Shown here in pieces: positions 1 through 5,849 of a stretch of 5,876 nucleotides of DNA. Within the stretch, counting starts at the first letter, position 1; the number at the start of each line of letters is the position of its first letter. The translations under genes and the position numbers were made by a program. The DNA comes from Chloroflexi bacterium UBA5177 (lineage in GTDB: Bacteria; Chloroflexota; UBA5177): positions 1 to 5,876 of the forward strand of contig DHWR01000038.1 of assembly GCA_002413265.1 (NCBI GenBank), read 5' to 3'. Below the pieces are notes generated by a model that was given only the letters and a program-made list of their open reading frames with translations, was not told the DNA's origin and searched no databases.

Positions 1-122
1 ACCGGGAGCACGTCATGGACGCTTGGGTCACGAGGTTGAAGACCGCGTACGAGTCCGGTTACTACCGGACTCGTACGCGGTCTTCAACCTCGCCACCCAA
101 GCGTCCGTGTCGTGCTCCCGAT
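1..122. repeat. Near-perfect inverted repeat, 59-bp arms, 4-nt loop
   Basis: The left arm (1-59) is the reverse complement of the right arm (64-122) at 54 of 59 positions, with only TACT (60-63) between them. The inner 28 pairs match without error. The mismatched pairs are 30/93, 29/94, 16/107, 13/110 and 2/121. Both arms, read toward the loop, encode similar peptides: the left arm on the plus strand gives REHVMDAWVTRLKTAYESG and the right arm on the minus strand gives REHDTDAWVARLKTAYESG. The differences fall at codon positions 3, 2, 2, 1 and 3. There is no T-tract on either side, so this is not an ordinary intrinsic terminator. It lies at the very edge of the contig, so a fold-back chimera from amplification or assembly is a serious alternative to a genuine palindrome. 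The structure itself is certain; its origin is not. Confidence 0.9.
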
Positions 123-252
123 CTGCCGCGACCCTTGCTTCTTCTGATCGCCTTGCAGAATGCGTGCCATCCCCGGAGGACGTGCCCGAGCACGGCGGAC
201 GAGAAGCGGGGAAGCGCGCGACGGTCAGCGGGCTGCTGAAATCCGTTGACTG
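28..252 (-). other. Open frame without start, downstream of aminotransferase
   Basis: After the aminotransferase stop codon (253-255) the same minus-strand frame stays open for 74 codons until TGA at 28-30. It has no ATG, GTG or TTG codon before the palindrome arm. The stretch just before and inside the right arm (about 66-150) reads as a charged, protein-like segment (RSEEARVAAD followed by REHDTDAWVARLK). It may be a fragment of a further gene, with its true start lost or in another frame, or it may be chance. A shorter minus-strand frame from an ATG near position 170 stops after 28 codons. I do not recognise a family. No other gene, RNA or terminator is supported in 123-252. Confidence 0.15.
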
Positions 253-1641
253 CTACGGAGTGGAGGCTGCAACTTTCGCGGCAGCCTCAACGGACCTCGT
301 CTCCTCGCGAACGGCTCTTACGAATCTGTCGACTGCCTCCATGCCTTCCTCTTCAGAAGTTACAAGCGCGGGAAGAAGACGGATCGTACTTCGCCCGGAG
401 CCCAGAACCCAGAGCTTCTGCTTGAAGACGCAGTTACGAACGATTCGGTCACGAAGGCCGGGGTTGTACGCTTTCGTGCGCCGGTCGTCGACGAACTCAA
501 TGCCTTGCATGAAGCCCCTGCCACGAACCTCGCCAACCTGCTCGCAGGCGGCAAGCTCGCTTCTCAGCCTGTCCATCATGGCTTGTCCCAATTTCGCGGC
601 ATTTTGGATGAGATGATTTTCCTCAATGAAGCGGAGGACGAATAGCGAGAGCAGAGCCTGACGCGGCTCGGCCGCAAAAGTCTCTGAATGTCGCGAGGGC
701 TTCTCGAACATTGGTGCTCGACCAATCGTGGCGCCGAGCGGGTAACCGCCCCCAAGAGATTTGGCGACACAGATCATGTCGGGAGCAACGTCCGCGTGTT
801 CGATTGCCCACCATCGTCCGGTGCGGCCCATGCCGGACTGCACCTCGTCCGCTATCAAGACGGCGCCAAGCTCGTCAGCAGTTTCTCGAAGGCCCTGCAG
901 AAACTCTACGGGCGGCACGATTATTCCGCCTTCGCCCCCCAAAGACTCCACAACGATGCCTGCGATGTCTGTTCCTTCGTCCTGTATTGCGCCCCGAAGA
1001 TAGTCAAGGGAGTATCGAGCGCACGCCTGCGGATCTTCCCCAATGGGACAACGAAACGGATACGCGTAGGGGGCCCGGACGACAGCCAACGCCTGTGGGT
1101 ACCCTTCTCGCTGCACGGCTTTGCTGGCGGTCAAGGCGAGGGCGTAACCCGTTCGGCCGTGAAACGCGGGACGAAATGCGACGAACCGCTGACGGCCGGT
1201 CTGATCCATTGCCGCCTTTACCGCTGTCTCCACCGCTCGAGCGCCGCTGGTCGTGAAGAAGACCTCCTTCGCGAAGTCGCCCGGAGCCGTGGCGGCGAGT
1301 CGCTCCGCCAGCAAGATGTGAGGCACGTTGTCAAAATCGTGCCCCGGCAGCTCCTCGATCACGTCCGAGATTCGTTGTTCGAACTCTCGGATGCCCTCGG
1401 GTCGAAAACCCAGCGCGCGCACGGCAACCCCGGACGTCATGTCCAGGTACTCGTTTCCCTCTAGGTCGTGGAGCCAGACACCTTTGCCTCGCGTATGGTC
1501 GACTACCGGATAAACATCACGGTCCTGGGTCGACACCGCGAGCGACCTCTGAGCCCGCTCAATCCAATACAGACTCGAGTGCGGGACGTCTTGCAATCCG
1601 GGAACGAGCCACTGCAAAAGGTCAATCTGGTCTCTGTTCAT
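253..1641 (-). CDS. Class-III PLP aminotransferase (ornithine/GABA/acetylornithine type)
   Basis: This 462-residue protein is a fold-type I, class-III pyridoxal-phosphate aminotransferase that probably moves the terminal amino group of a basic or omega-amino acid, such as ornithine, to 2-oxoglutarate. Visible landmarks are the N-terminal WLHDLEGNEYLDMTSGVAV segment (56-74), the phosphate-binding region TSGARAVETAVK (131-142), HGRTGYALALTASK (161-174), the glutamates of VVESLGGEGG (E232, E237), the cofactor aspartate in IADEVQSGMGRTG (D265) and the Schiff-base lysine in AKSLGGG (K294). The overall pattern resembles archaeal-type ornithine/GABA aminotransferases more than classical ArgD. Several usual motifs are altered: SGAEA is SGARA (R135), EPIQGEGG is ESLGGEGG, and the TFGGNP loop is TFAAEP (321-326). 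The start is firm: ATG overlaps the OTC stop as ATGA, with AAGGAG (complement of 1649-1654) 7 nt upstream. Length is normal to slightly long. Its position behind OTC suggests ornithine as substrate, by inference. Confidence 0.9.
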   Translation of the reverse strand: MNRDQIDLLQWLVPGLQDVPHSSLYWIERAQRSLAVSTQDRDVYPVVDHTRGKGVWLHDLEGNEYLDMTSGVAVRALGFRPEGIREFEQRISDVIEELPGHDFDNVPHILLAERLAATAPGDFAKEVFFTTSGARAVETAVKAAMDQTGRQRFVAFRPAFHGRTGYALALTASKAVQREGYPQALAVVRAPYAYPFRCPIGEDPQACARYSLDYLRGAIQDEGTDIAGIVVESLGGEGGIIVPPVEFLQGLRETADELGAVLIADEVQSGMGRTGRWWAIEHADVAPDMICVAKSLGGGYPLGATIGRAPMFEKPSRHSETFAAEPRQALLSLFVLRFIEENHLIQNAAKLGQAMMDRLRSELAACEQVGEVRGRGFMQGIEFVDDRRTKAYNPGLRDRIVRNCVFKQKLWVLGSGRSTIRLLPALVTSEEEGMEAVDRFVRAVREETRSVEAAAKVAASTP

Positions 1642-2573
1642 TCACGCTCTCCTTGACTCTGGGCAAAGAGGTACGACATCAGCGCCTTCTGGACGTGCAG
1701 TCGGTTCTCGGCTTCATCCAAAATGACCGAATTGGGGCCGTATGCGACATCGGCCGTGACCTCTTCACCTATGTGGGCCGGGAGGCAGTGCATGAAAACA
1801 AATTCGGGTTTCGCCAGGGCCACCAGATCCGCTGAGACCCGGTACGGGACCAGTGTGGAAGTTCTTTCCTGGCGGTCGTCCTCACGACCCATCGATACCC
1901 AGACGTCCGTGTATACCACGTCGGCGTCCGTGACCGCTTCGCGTGGGTCTGACGTAACTTGTACGCTTCCTCCCGAAGCCTGAGCCTTTTCTCTCGCCAG
2001 AGAGACGTATGTTTCCTGGGGCCAGAGCTCCGGAGGTGATGCCACCGCCACGTGCGCTCCGAGCATGGCCCCGGCGAGCATCAGGGAATGCGTCACGTTG
2101 TTGTCACCATCACCCACATACGCGATCTTGGAGCCGGACACAGTCCCTCTCCGTTCCCACAACGTGAAGAGGTCAGCCATACTCTGACACGGGTGTTCTT
2201 CATCACTCAGACCGTTGATCACAGGTATCGTCGCATCCATCGCAAGCTGGAACACGGTCGCATGAGAATTCACTCGCGCCATCATTAGATCCGCGTATCG
2301 AGAGACGACTCGCGCGGTGTCCGCGATCGACTCTCCACGCGAGAGCTGGGAGGAGTCGCGATCCAGATACACGGCGTGACCGCCGAGCTGCGTCATTCCG
2401 ATCTCAAATGAAAGACGCGTGCGCGTGGAAGTCTTCTCGAAGAACATGACCAGCGTGCGCCCCGACAGCTCTCCGCTGACCAACGGGCCCGCTTTCATTC
2501 GGGCGCTCAGCTCGAAGACTCCGAGAACTTCTTCCGGCGACAGGTCAGTCTGACTCACAAAGTGACGAGCCAT
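1638..2573 (-). CDS. argF/arcB: Ornithine carbamoyltransferase
   Basis: This 311-residue cytosolic enzyme interconverts ornithine plus carbamoyl phosphate with citrulline plus phosphate. The carbamoyl-phosphate motif STRTR is at residues 49-53, HPCQ at 127-130, the ornithine-binding DVWVSMG at 223-229, HCLP at 262-265 and the terminal ENR arginine at 291. Together these separate OTC from aspartate carbamoyltransferase. The frame is open up to 2618, but the ATG at 2573 (MARHFVSQ) is preferred: GAAGGG (complement of 2579-2584) lies 5 nt upstream, and the upstream extension is arginine-rich and not family-like. Length is typical. The last bases overlap the aminotransferase start by 4 nt. Carbamate kinase sits divergently across a 127-bp spacer, which favours the catabolic (ArcB) direction. 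Sequence alone does not distinguish this from anabolic ArgF, so the symbol is left double. Confidence 0.95.
   Translation of the reverse strand: MARHFVSQTDLSPEEVLGVFELSARMKAGPLVSGELSGRTLVMFFEKTSTRTRLSFEIGMTQLGGHAVYLDRDSSQLSRGESIADTARVVSRYADLMMARVNSHATVFQLAMDATIPVINGLSDEEHPCQSMADLFTLWERRGTVSGSKIAYVGDGDNNVTHSLMLAGAMLGAHVAVASPPELWPQETYVSLAREKAQASGGSVQVTSDPREAVTDADVVYTDVWVSMGREDDRQERTSTLVPYRVSADLVALAKPEFVFMHCLPAHIGEEVTADVAYGPNSVILDEAENRLHVQKALMSYLFAQSQGERE
1649..1654 (-). promoter_or_regulatory. Shine-Dalgarno of the aminotransferase gene
   Basis: The minus strand reads AAGGAG, followed by 7 nt and the ATG at 1641. It lies inside the last codons of the OTC gene, so the aminotransferase can be translated by re-initiation at the ATGA overlap. 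It decides the start codon. Confidence 0.75.
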
Positions 2574-2578
2574 CCGAT

Positions 2579-2584
2579 CCCTTC
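2579..2584 (-). promoter_or_regulatory. Shine-Dalgarno deciding the OTC start
   Basis: The minus strand reads GAAGGG, then 5 nt, then ATG at 2573. This supports the shorter OTC start over the upstream in-frame start at 2618, which lies close to the candidate promoter and would leave little leader. Confidence 0.6.
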
Positions 2585-2624
2585 TTCGCCTCTCTGCGAG
2601 CGGCCTGGCTGGCGGCAAATGTCG

Positions 2625-2636
2625 CCGATTATATCA
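2625..2636 (-). promoter_or_regulatory. Candidate extended -10 promoter for the OTC operon
   Basis: The minus strand contains TGATATAAT, a perfect TATAAT hexamer (complement of 2628-2633) preceded by the extended -10 dinucleotide TG. No good -35 hexamer is seen at 16-18 nt upstream (GTCGGG or similar), which fits an extended -10 promoter or an activator-dependent one. The predicted start would be near 2621, giving a leader of about 48 nt to the ATG at 2573. It is a sequence match only. Confidence 0.5.
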
Positions 2637-2642
2637 CCGAAA

Positions 2643-2670
2643 TTGCCCGTCCCGACGGGACATATACAAT
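2643..2670 (+). promoter_or_regulatory. Candidate promoter for carbamate kinase-fabZ-GT9 genes
   Basis: A -35-like TTGCCC (2643-2648, 4 of 6 to TTGACA) and a -10-like TACAAT (2665-2670, 5 of 6 to TATAAT) are separated by 16 bp. Transcription would start near 2677, leaving a leader of about 24 nt that carries the AAGGAG ribosome site. The 13-bp palindrome occupies most of the spacer. It is a pattern match only, and housekeeping promoter consensus is assumed. Confidence 0.45.
2649..2661. promoter_or_regulatory. 13-bp palindrome, candidate operator
   Basis: GTCCCG-A-CGGGAC is a perfect inverted repeat about a single base. The one-base centre makes an RNA hairpin unlikely and a dimeric regulator site more likely. 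It lies between the -35-like and -10-like elements of the plus-strand promoter and just upstream of the minus-strand -10, so a bound protein could affect both operons. No regulator gene is in the window, and I cannot name the family. Confidence 0.35.
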
Positions 2671-2690
2671 GTGACCTACTTCCGTGGGTC

Positions 2691-2696
2691 AAGGAG
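2691..2696 (+). promoter_or_regulatory. Shine-Dalgarno of carbamate kinase
   Basis: AAGGAG stands 4 nt before the GTG at 2701. It selects this start over the upstream in-frame GTG at 2671, which would overlap the candidate -10 region and add ten residues without family similarity. Confidence 0.75.
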
Positions 2697-2700
2697 CAAC

Positions 2701-3711
2701 GTGTCAGATTTTCTGGTTGTCGCTTTCGGCGGAAATGCCATTGCTCCTTCTGGGGGGCGAGGAAGTTTGGAGCAGCAGCGAGAAAACGTGCGACGTATGA
2801 GCGCCCAAATGGGAGAGCTCATTCTCGAGGGTCACCAGGTCGTGGTGACTCACGGTAACGGCCCACAGGTGGGCGAGATCATGCTAAAAGCGGATCTCGC
2901 TCGTGATACGGTACAGCCCATATCCCTCGACCTAGCCGGCGCCATGTCGCAAGGCCAAATCGGCTACCTGCTCCAGCAGGAGATCGGGAACTTCCTAGTG
3001 ATGGCCGGCCGTCAGGCACAGGTTTGCTCACTGGTGACCCAGGTCATCGTCGATCCGGCAGATCGAGCGTTCCAGGTGCCAACCAAGCCGATCGGCCGTT
3101 TCTATTCAAAGGAAGAGGCGGACAAGCTCAGCGCGGAACGAGGCTGGCAGATGGTGGAGGATGCAGGCAGAGGTTACCGGCGCGTCGTGCCGTCCCCGAC
3201 GCCTCAGACCATCGTGGAGTGGCCATCGGTCAGGAGTCTCGTGGCATCCGGCACCCTGGTCATTGCGGCTGGCGGGGGTGGAATACCGGTTGTGCAGGAG
3301 GCGGACGGGACTCTTCGCGGAGTTGACGCCGTGATTGACAAGGACCTGGCCGCCCAGCGACTTGCCTCTCTCGTTGGTGCCCGCACTCTCTGCCTGCTGA
3401 CGGAGGTAGAAAACGTTGCGGTTGACTTCGGGACAGCGAAGCAGCGGCCCCTCGGCCTTGCATCTGTTGAAGAGCTGGAGCGATACGACGCGGATGACCA
3501 GTTCCCGCCCGGCAGCATGGGCCCGAAAATTCGGGCGGCAATCGAATTCGTGGGGCAAGGTGGCGAGCGCGCAATCATCACCTCACCTGGCCGTTTGATC
3601 GAGGCAGTAGGGGATCGCACGGTCGGGACTCAGGTTGTGGCGACCGCCGACACGGCGACCGCCGACACGGCGTCCGTGGCCCCGGCATCGGGCCGAAGAG
3701 TCCGGCGTTGA
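2701..3711 (+). CDS. arcC: Carbamate kinase
   Basis: This 336-residue cytosolic kinase of the amino-acid kinase fold normally makes ATP from carbamoyl phosphate and ADP, releasing ammonia and CO2. From the GTG start the protein begins [13 protein letters not shown]. Motifs in order are GGNAI (10-14), HGNGPQVG (51-58), PTKPIGRFY (127-135), GGGGIPV (191-197), VIDKDLAA (211-218), LTEVENV (233-239) and [12 protein letters not shown] (269-280). All fit the ArcC family closely. The family domain ends near residue 313; a low-complexity 23-residue tail with two ATADT repeats and an arginine-rich end follows. It is divergent from OTC, its usual metabolic partner, and its stop overlaps the fabZ start by 4 nt (TTGA). 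Together with OTC it suggests citrulline or carbamoyl-phosphate breakdown for ATP. The YqeA-type or anabolic-like kinases of the same family are a less likely alternative. Confidence 0.95.
   Translation: MSDFLVVAFGGNAIAPSGGRGSLEQQRENVRRMSAQMGELILEGHQVVVTHGNGPQVGEIMLKADLARDTVQPISLDLAGAMSQGQIGYLLQQEIGNFLVMAGRQAQVCSLVTQVIVDPADRAFQVPTKPIGRFYSKEEADKLSAERGWQMVEDAGRGYRRVVPSPTPQTIVEWPSVRSLVASGTLVIAAGGGGIPVVQEADGTLRGVDAVIDKDLAAQRLASLVGARTLCLLTEVENVAVDFGTAKQRPLGLASVEELERYDADDQFPPGSMGPKIRAAIEFVGQGGERAIITSPGRLIEAVGDRTVGTQVVATADTATADTASVAPASGRRVRR
3640..3669 (+). repeat. Two tandem 15-bp repeats in the carbamate kinase tail
   Basis: GCGACCGCCGACACG occurs twice in direct succession (3640-3654 and 3655-3669), followed by a partial third GCG. 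Each copy encodes Ala-Thr-Ala-Asp-Thr in frame, so copy-number change would not shift the reading frame. It sits in the tail beyond the conserved kinase domain. Confidence 0.9.
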
Positions 3712-4145
3712 CTTCGCTTTCTTCTATCCAGATCCAGGAAATAATCCCACACCGTTATCCCTTTCTGCTGGTCGATCGAATCGTCGAGCTCGAGGAGGGA
3801 AAACGGGCAGTCGGCATCAAGGCCGTGTCAATCGGGGAGCCGTTCTTCACCGGACACTTTCCCGACTTTCCAGTGATGCCCGGCGTGCTCATCGCCGAAG
3901 CGCTGGCTCAGGTTGGCGCGGTGGCCGTGATGCAAGCGCCCGGTTTCCGAGATCGAATACCGTTTCTAGCGGGCCTGGACGGCTTCCGCTTCCGGCGCCA
4001 GGTGGTTCCCGGAGACGTACTGCGTCTCGAAGTCGTCATGACCCAGCTGGGCAGCCGCGCGGGGAAGGGACATGGCATTGCAAAGGTCGAAGACAAAGTC
4101 GTGGCCGAAGGTGACATAACGTTCGTCATTGGAACCAGAAGCTGA
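3708..4145 (+). CDS. fabZ: 3-hydroxyacyl-[acyl-carrier-protein] dehydratase FabZ
   Basis: This 145-residue hot-dog-fold enzyme dehydrates 3-hydroxyacyl-ACP to trans-2-enoyl-ACP in type II fatty-acid synthesis, in the cytosol. The sequence shows [13 protein letters not shown] near the N-terminus (13-25), then [20 protein letters not shown] (49-68) with catalytic His50 and Glu64, spaced 14 apart as in characterised FabZ. It also shows [17 protein letters not shown] around 88-104. Length is normal, with no fusion to LpxC or other domains. The start is TTG at 3708, inside TTGA shared with the carbamate kinase stop. No ATG or GTG lies between there and the first conserved residues, and the Shine-Dalgarno match is weak (GAAGAG nearby), so translational coupling is likely. 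It is followed within about 10 nt by the glycosyltransferase, consistent with supplying acyl chains for envelope lipids. Confidence 0.95.
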   Translation: MTSLSSIQIQEIIPHRYPFLLVDRIVELEEGKRAVGIKAVSIGEPFFTGHFPDFPVMPGVLIAEALAQVGAVAVMQAPGFRDRIPFLAGLDGFRFRRQVVPGDVLRLEVVMTQLGSRAGKGHGIAKVEDKVVAEGDITFVIGTRS

Positions 4146-4155
4146 GTTAGGGAGC

Positions 4156-5352
4156 TTGAATCCGTCCGCATGGATCCGGTCGCTCGCTCGCACTTCGATC
4201 CATCGCTTCCTTCATCTGTTGATTGGGTCGGTCGGGATGGTTGCCATGCTTGGCAACCGTCGACGCGAAGAACCGGCCGGCTCAGTCCGCTCCATCCTCA
4301 TCGTAAGGCTCGACCTGCTTGGAGACGTCGTCTTCACGCTGCCGCTGGTTCGCGGACTTCGCCAAGCGTACCCTGACGCTCGCGTCGTTCTCGTCACACT
4401 TCCGTATACCGCTTCAACTGCCGAAGCGGACGGAGTGGCCGACGAGGTGATCACTCTCGATAGCAATAGGGTTCGGCGCCCCCCGGGGATGATCGATCCT
4501 CGAACCTGGCTCGGTTATATACATGTCATCCGTCGAATCCGAGCACTGCAGCCAGATCTTGCAATCAGTGTGGCGGGGAAGACGGCCAGTCTGGTGACCT
4601 TCCTCTCAGGCGCAGCTCGTTCCACGGGCTATGAGGGGGAAGCGTATCGCTTCATGCTCTCGGATCCCGTCGCTGGCGGTCGGTACGAAGAGCGTGTGCA
4701 TGAAGTCGAATACGTTCGCCGTCTTGCGCGCTACAGCGGCGCCGCCAATTCGCCGCGCCAGCTATCAGTCCAAGTGACGGACAGAGATGTCCGGTCAATG
4801 GAGGCCAAGCTCGGATCTCTTCGCCTGGCGCCGAACGGTGCCCTTGTGGTGGTGCACGCCGGGTCGATCAACGGATCGGCCAAGCGCTGGCCTTCCTCGA
4901 ACTGGGCTGAGTTCGTGGACGCCGTCACCGCTCGGACGGGAGCTACCGTGGTCCTTGCCGGTGCTGAGTCCGACAAGGCTCTTTCCGAGGAGGTGTTGAA
5001 CGGAGCCAGAGGTCGTGTTCGTTCGCTGGTTGGCGAAACGACTGTTGGCGAGCTGGTAGCGCTGATCGCTCGTGCCGATTTGGTGGCGAGCGGCGACAGC
5101 GGACCGCTGCACCTGGCGGTGGCTCTTGGGCGTCCCCTGGTGGCCGCATACGGGCCGACAGACCCGTACGGCCACGGGCCCTATCACCCCTCTGCTCCCG
5201 TGCGAATCCATCGGAAGGATCTCCCATGCAGTCCCTGCTACTCGATGGCCGCGGTTGCCGATTGCCCTTTGGGAGACGCGCTTTGCATGAAGCTCATAAC
5301 CGTTGAAGAAATGGTGCAGAGCGTGGTCGATCTGCTGGATGGGGCTGCGTAG
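4156..5352 (+). CDS. Glycosyltransferase family 9 (heptosyltransferase-like)
   Basis: This 398-residue GT-B protein of the ADP-heptose:LPS heptosyltransferase family probably adds a sugar to LPS core or another envelope glycan at the inner face of the cytoplasmic membrane. The N-terminal domain has ILIVRLDLLGDVVFTLP (47-63) with the likely catalytic Asp57. The C-terminal donor domain has VHAGSINGSAKRW (233-245), DSGPLHLAVALGRPLVAAYGPTDP (314-337) and a four-cysteine C-terminal pattern (358, 361, 370, 377) common in GT9 proteins. An amphipathic, basic N-terminal stretch (about 6-35) could dock to the membrane. The start is uncertain: TTG at 4156 has AGGGAG close by and leaves 10 nt after fabZ. 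The frame is open from a TTG at 4129 inside fabZ, and the first in-frame ATG is 4237. Acceptor and sugar cannot be read from sequence. It is the last gene of the plus-strand set. Confidence 0.88.
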   Translation: MNPSAWIRSLARTSIHRFLHLLIGSVGMVAMLGNRRREEPAGSVRSILIVRLDLLGDVVFTLPLVRGLRQAYPDARVVLVTLPYTASTAEADGVADEVITLDSNRVRRPPGMIDPRTWLGYIHVIRRIRALQPDLAISVAGKTASLVTFLSGAARSTGYEGEAYRFMLSDPVAGGRYEERVHEVEYVRRLARYSGAANSPRQLSVQVTDRDVRSMEAKLGSLRLAPNGALVVVHAGSINGSAKRWPSSNWAEFVDAVTARTGATVVLAGAESDKALSEEVLNGARGRVRSLVGETTVGELVALIARADLVASGDSGPLHLAVALGRPLVAAYGPTDPYGHGPYHPSAPVRIHRKDLPCSPCYSMAAVADCPLGDALCMKLITVEEMVQSVVDLLDGAA

Positions 5353-5360
5353 CGAACCGG

Positions 5361-5849
5361 CTATCCGGAAGCGAAGACCAGCTTCTGGTGCCTCAGCAAG
5401 ATGCTCTGCAGAATTCCAAGAGATGCCAGCGTCGTTATGAGTGAGCTGCCGCCGTAGCTGAGGAGTGGAAGAGGTATCCCGGTGACGGGCATGAGCCCGA
5501 CGTTCATTCCGATGTTCACGAACACTTCAAACATCAGCATGGACAGCACGCCGGTTGCCAGCAGGCGCCCAAACACGTCGCCCGCCATGAAAGACACGCG
5601 CGCGATCCTCATGAGCAACATGACGAAGATTGCTAGCAGGCACAGCACTCCCAGGAAGCCGATCTGCTCTGCGATAACCGAGAAGATGAAGTCCTTGTCT
5701 TCCACTCGAAGGAGGCCGAGCTGGCTCTGCGTACCCTGCTGGAACCACTGGCCAAGAAGTCCTCCAGAACCCACGGTGATGAGGGAGTGGATGACGTTGT
5801 AGCCGGCGCCAAGAGGGTCTTGCTGCGGATTGAGAAAGATAAGGAAGCG
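5361..5849 (-). CDS. rodA: RodA, SEDS peptidoglycan polymerase, C-terminal part
   Basis: The last 162 residues of RodA, the membrane glycosyltransferase that polymerises lipid II into glycan strands for cell elongation together with a class-B PBP. Visible family motifs are FLNPQQDPLGAGYN, IHSLITVGSGGLLGQ, QGTQSQLG, DFIFSVIAEQIGF, VNIGMNVGLMPVTGIPLPLLSYGGSS and at least three hydrophobic helices. The aspartate of the DKDFIF motif (codon 5691-5693) aligns with E. coli RodA Asp262, the catalytic residue, so the enzyme looks intact in this half. FtsW is a less good match. About 200 N-terminal residues lie outside the window. A frame beginning with GTG at 5864 gives a false N-terminus MYKRQ, which is adapter translation; real sequence begins with the arginine codon at 5847-5849. 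It converges on the glycosyltransferase with 8 bp between stops. Confidence 0.93.
   Translation of the reverse strand, partial: RFLIFLNPQQDPLGAGYNVIHSLITVGSGGLLGQWFQQGTQSQLGLLRVEDKDFIFSVIAEQIGFLGVLCLLAIFVMLLMRIARVSFMAGDVFGRLLATGVLSMLMFEVFVNIGMNVGLMPVTGIPLPLLSYGGSSLITTLASLGILQSILLRHQKLVFASG

Noticed and set aside
224..250. Possible terminator hairpin after the aminotransferase (GTCAGCGG / CCGTTGAC)
   Set aside because: On the minus-strand transcript it has a C-A mismatch in an 8-bp stem, a long loop and no T-tract.
23..616. Plus-strand open frame of 197 codons across the palindrome and the 3' part of the aminotransferase gene
   Set aside because: Low-complexity Ser/Arg/Pro composition and antisense to a clearly conserved aminotransferase; no family motifs.
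688..1464. Plus-strand open frame of 258 codons
   Set aside because: Lies wholly antisense to the aminotransferase, which has catalytic motifs in its frame; composition is typical of a shadow frame.
2574..2618. Upstream extension of OTC to an earlier start at 2618
   Set aside because: Arginine-rich and without family similarity; the ATG at 2573 has a ribosome site at good spacing and gives the usual protein length.
2671..2700. Upstream GTG start of carbamate kinase at 2671
   Set aside because: It directly abuts the candidate -10 element and has no ribosome site, while the GTG at 2701 follows AAGGAG and begins at the family's normal N-terminus.
3106..3558. Minus-strand open frames inside carbamate kinase
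   Set aside because: Antisense to a gene with complete ArcC motifs; no recognisable domain or ribosome site.
4170..4376. ATG-started 68-codon frame within the glycosyltransferase gene
   Set aside because: Out of frame with conserved GT9 motifs that begin by 4294; no similarity of its own.
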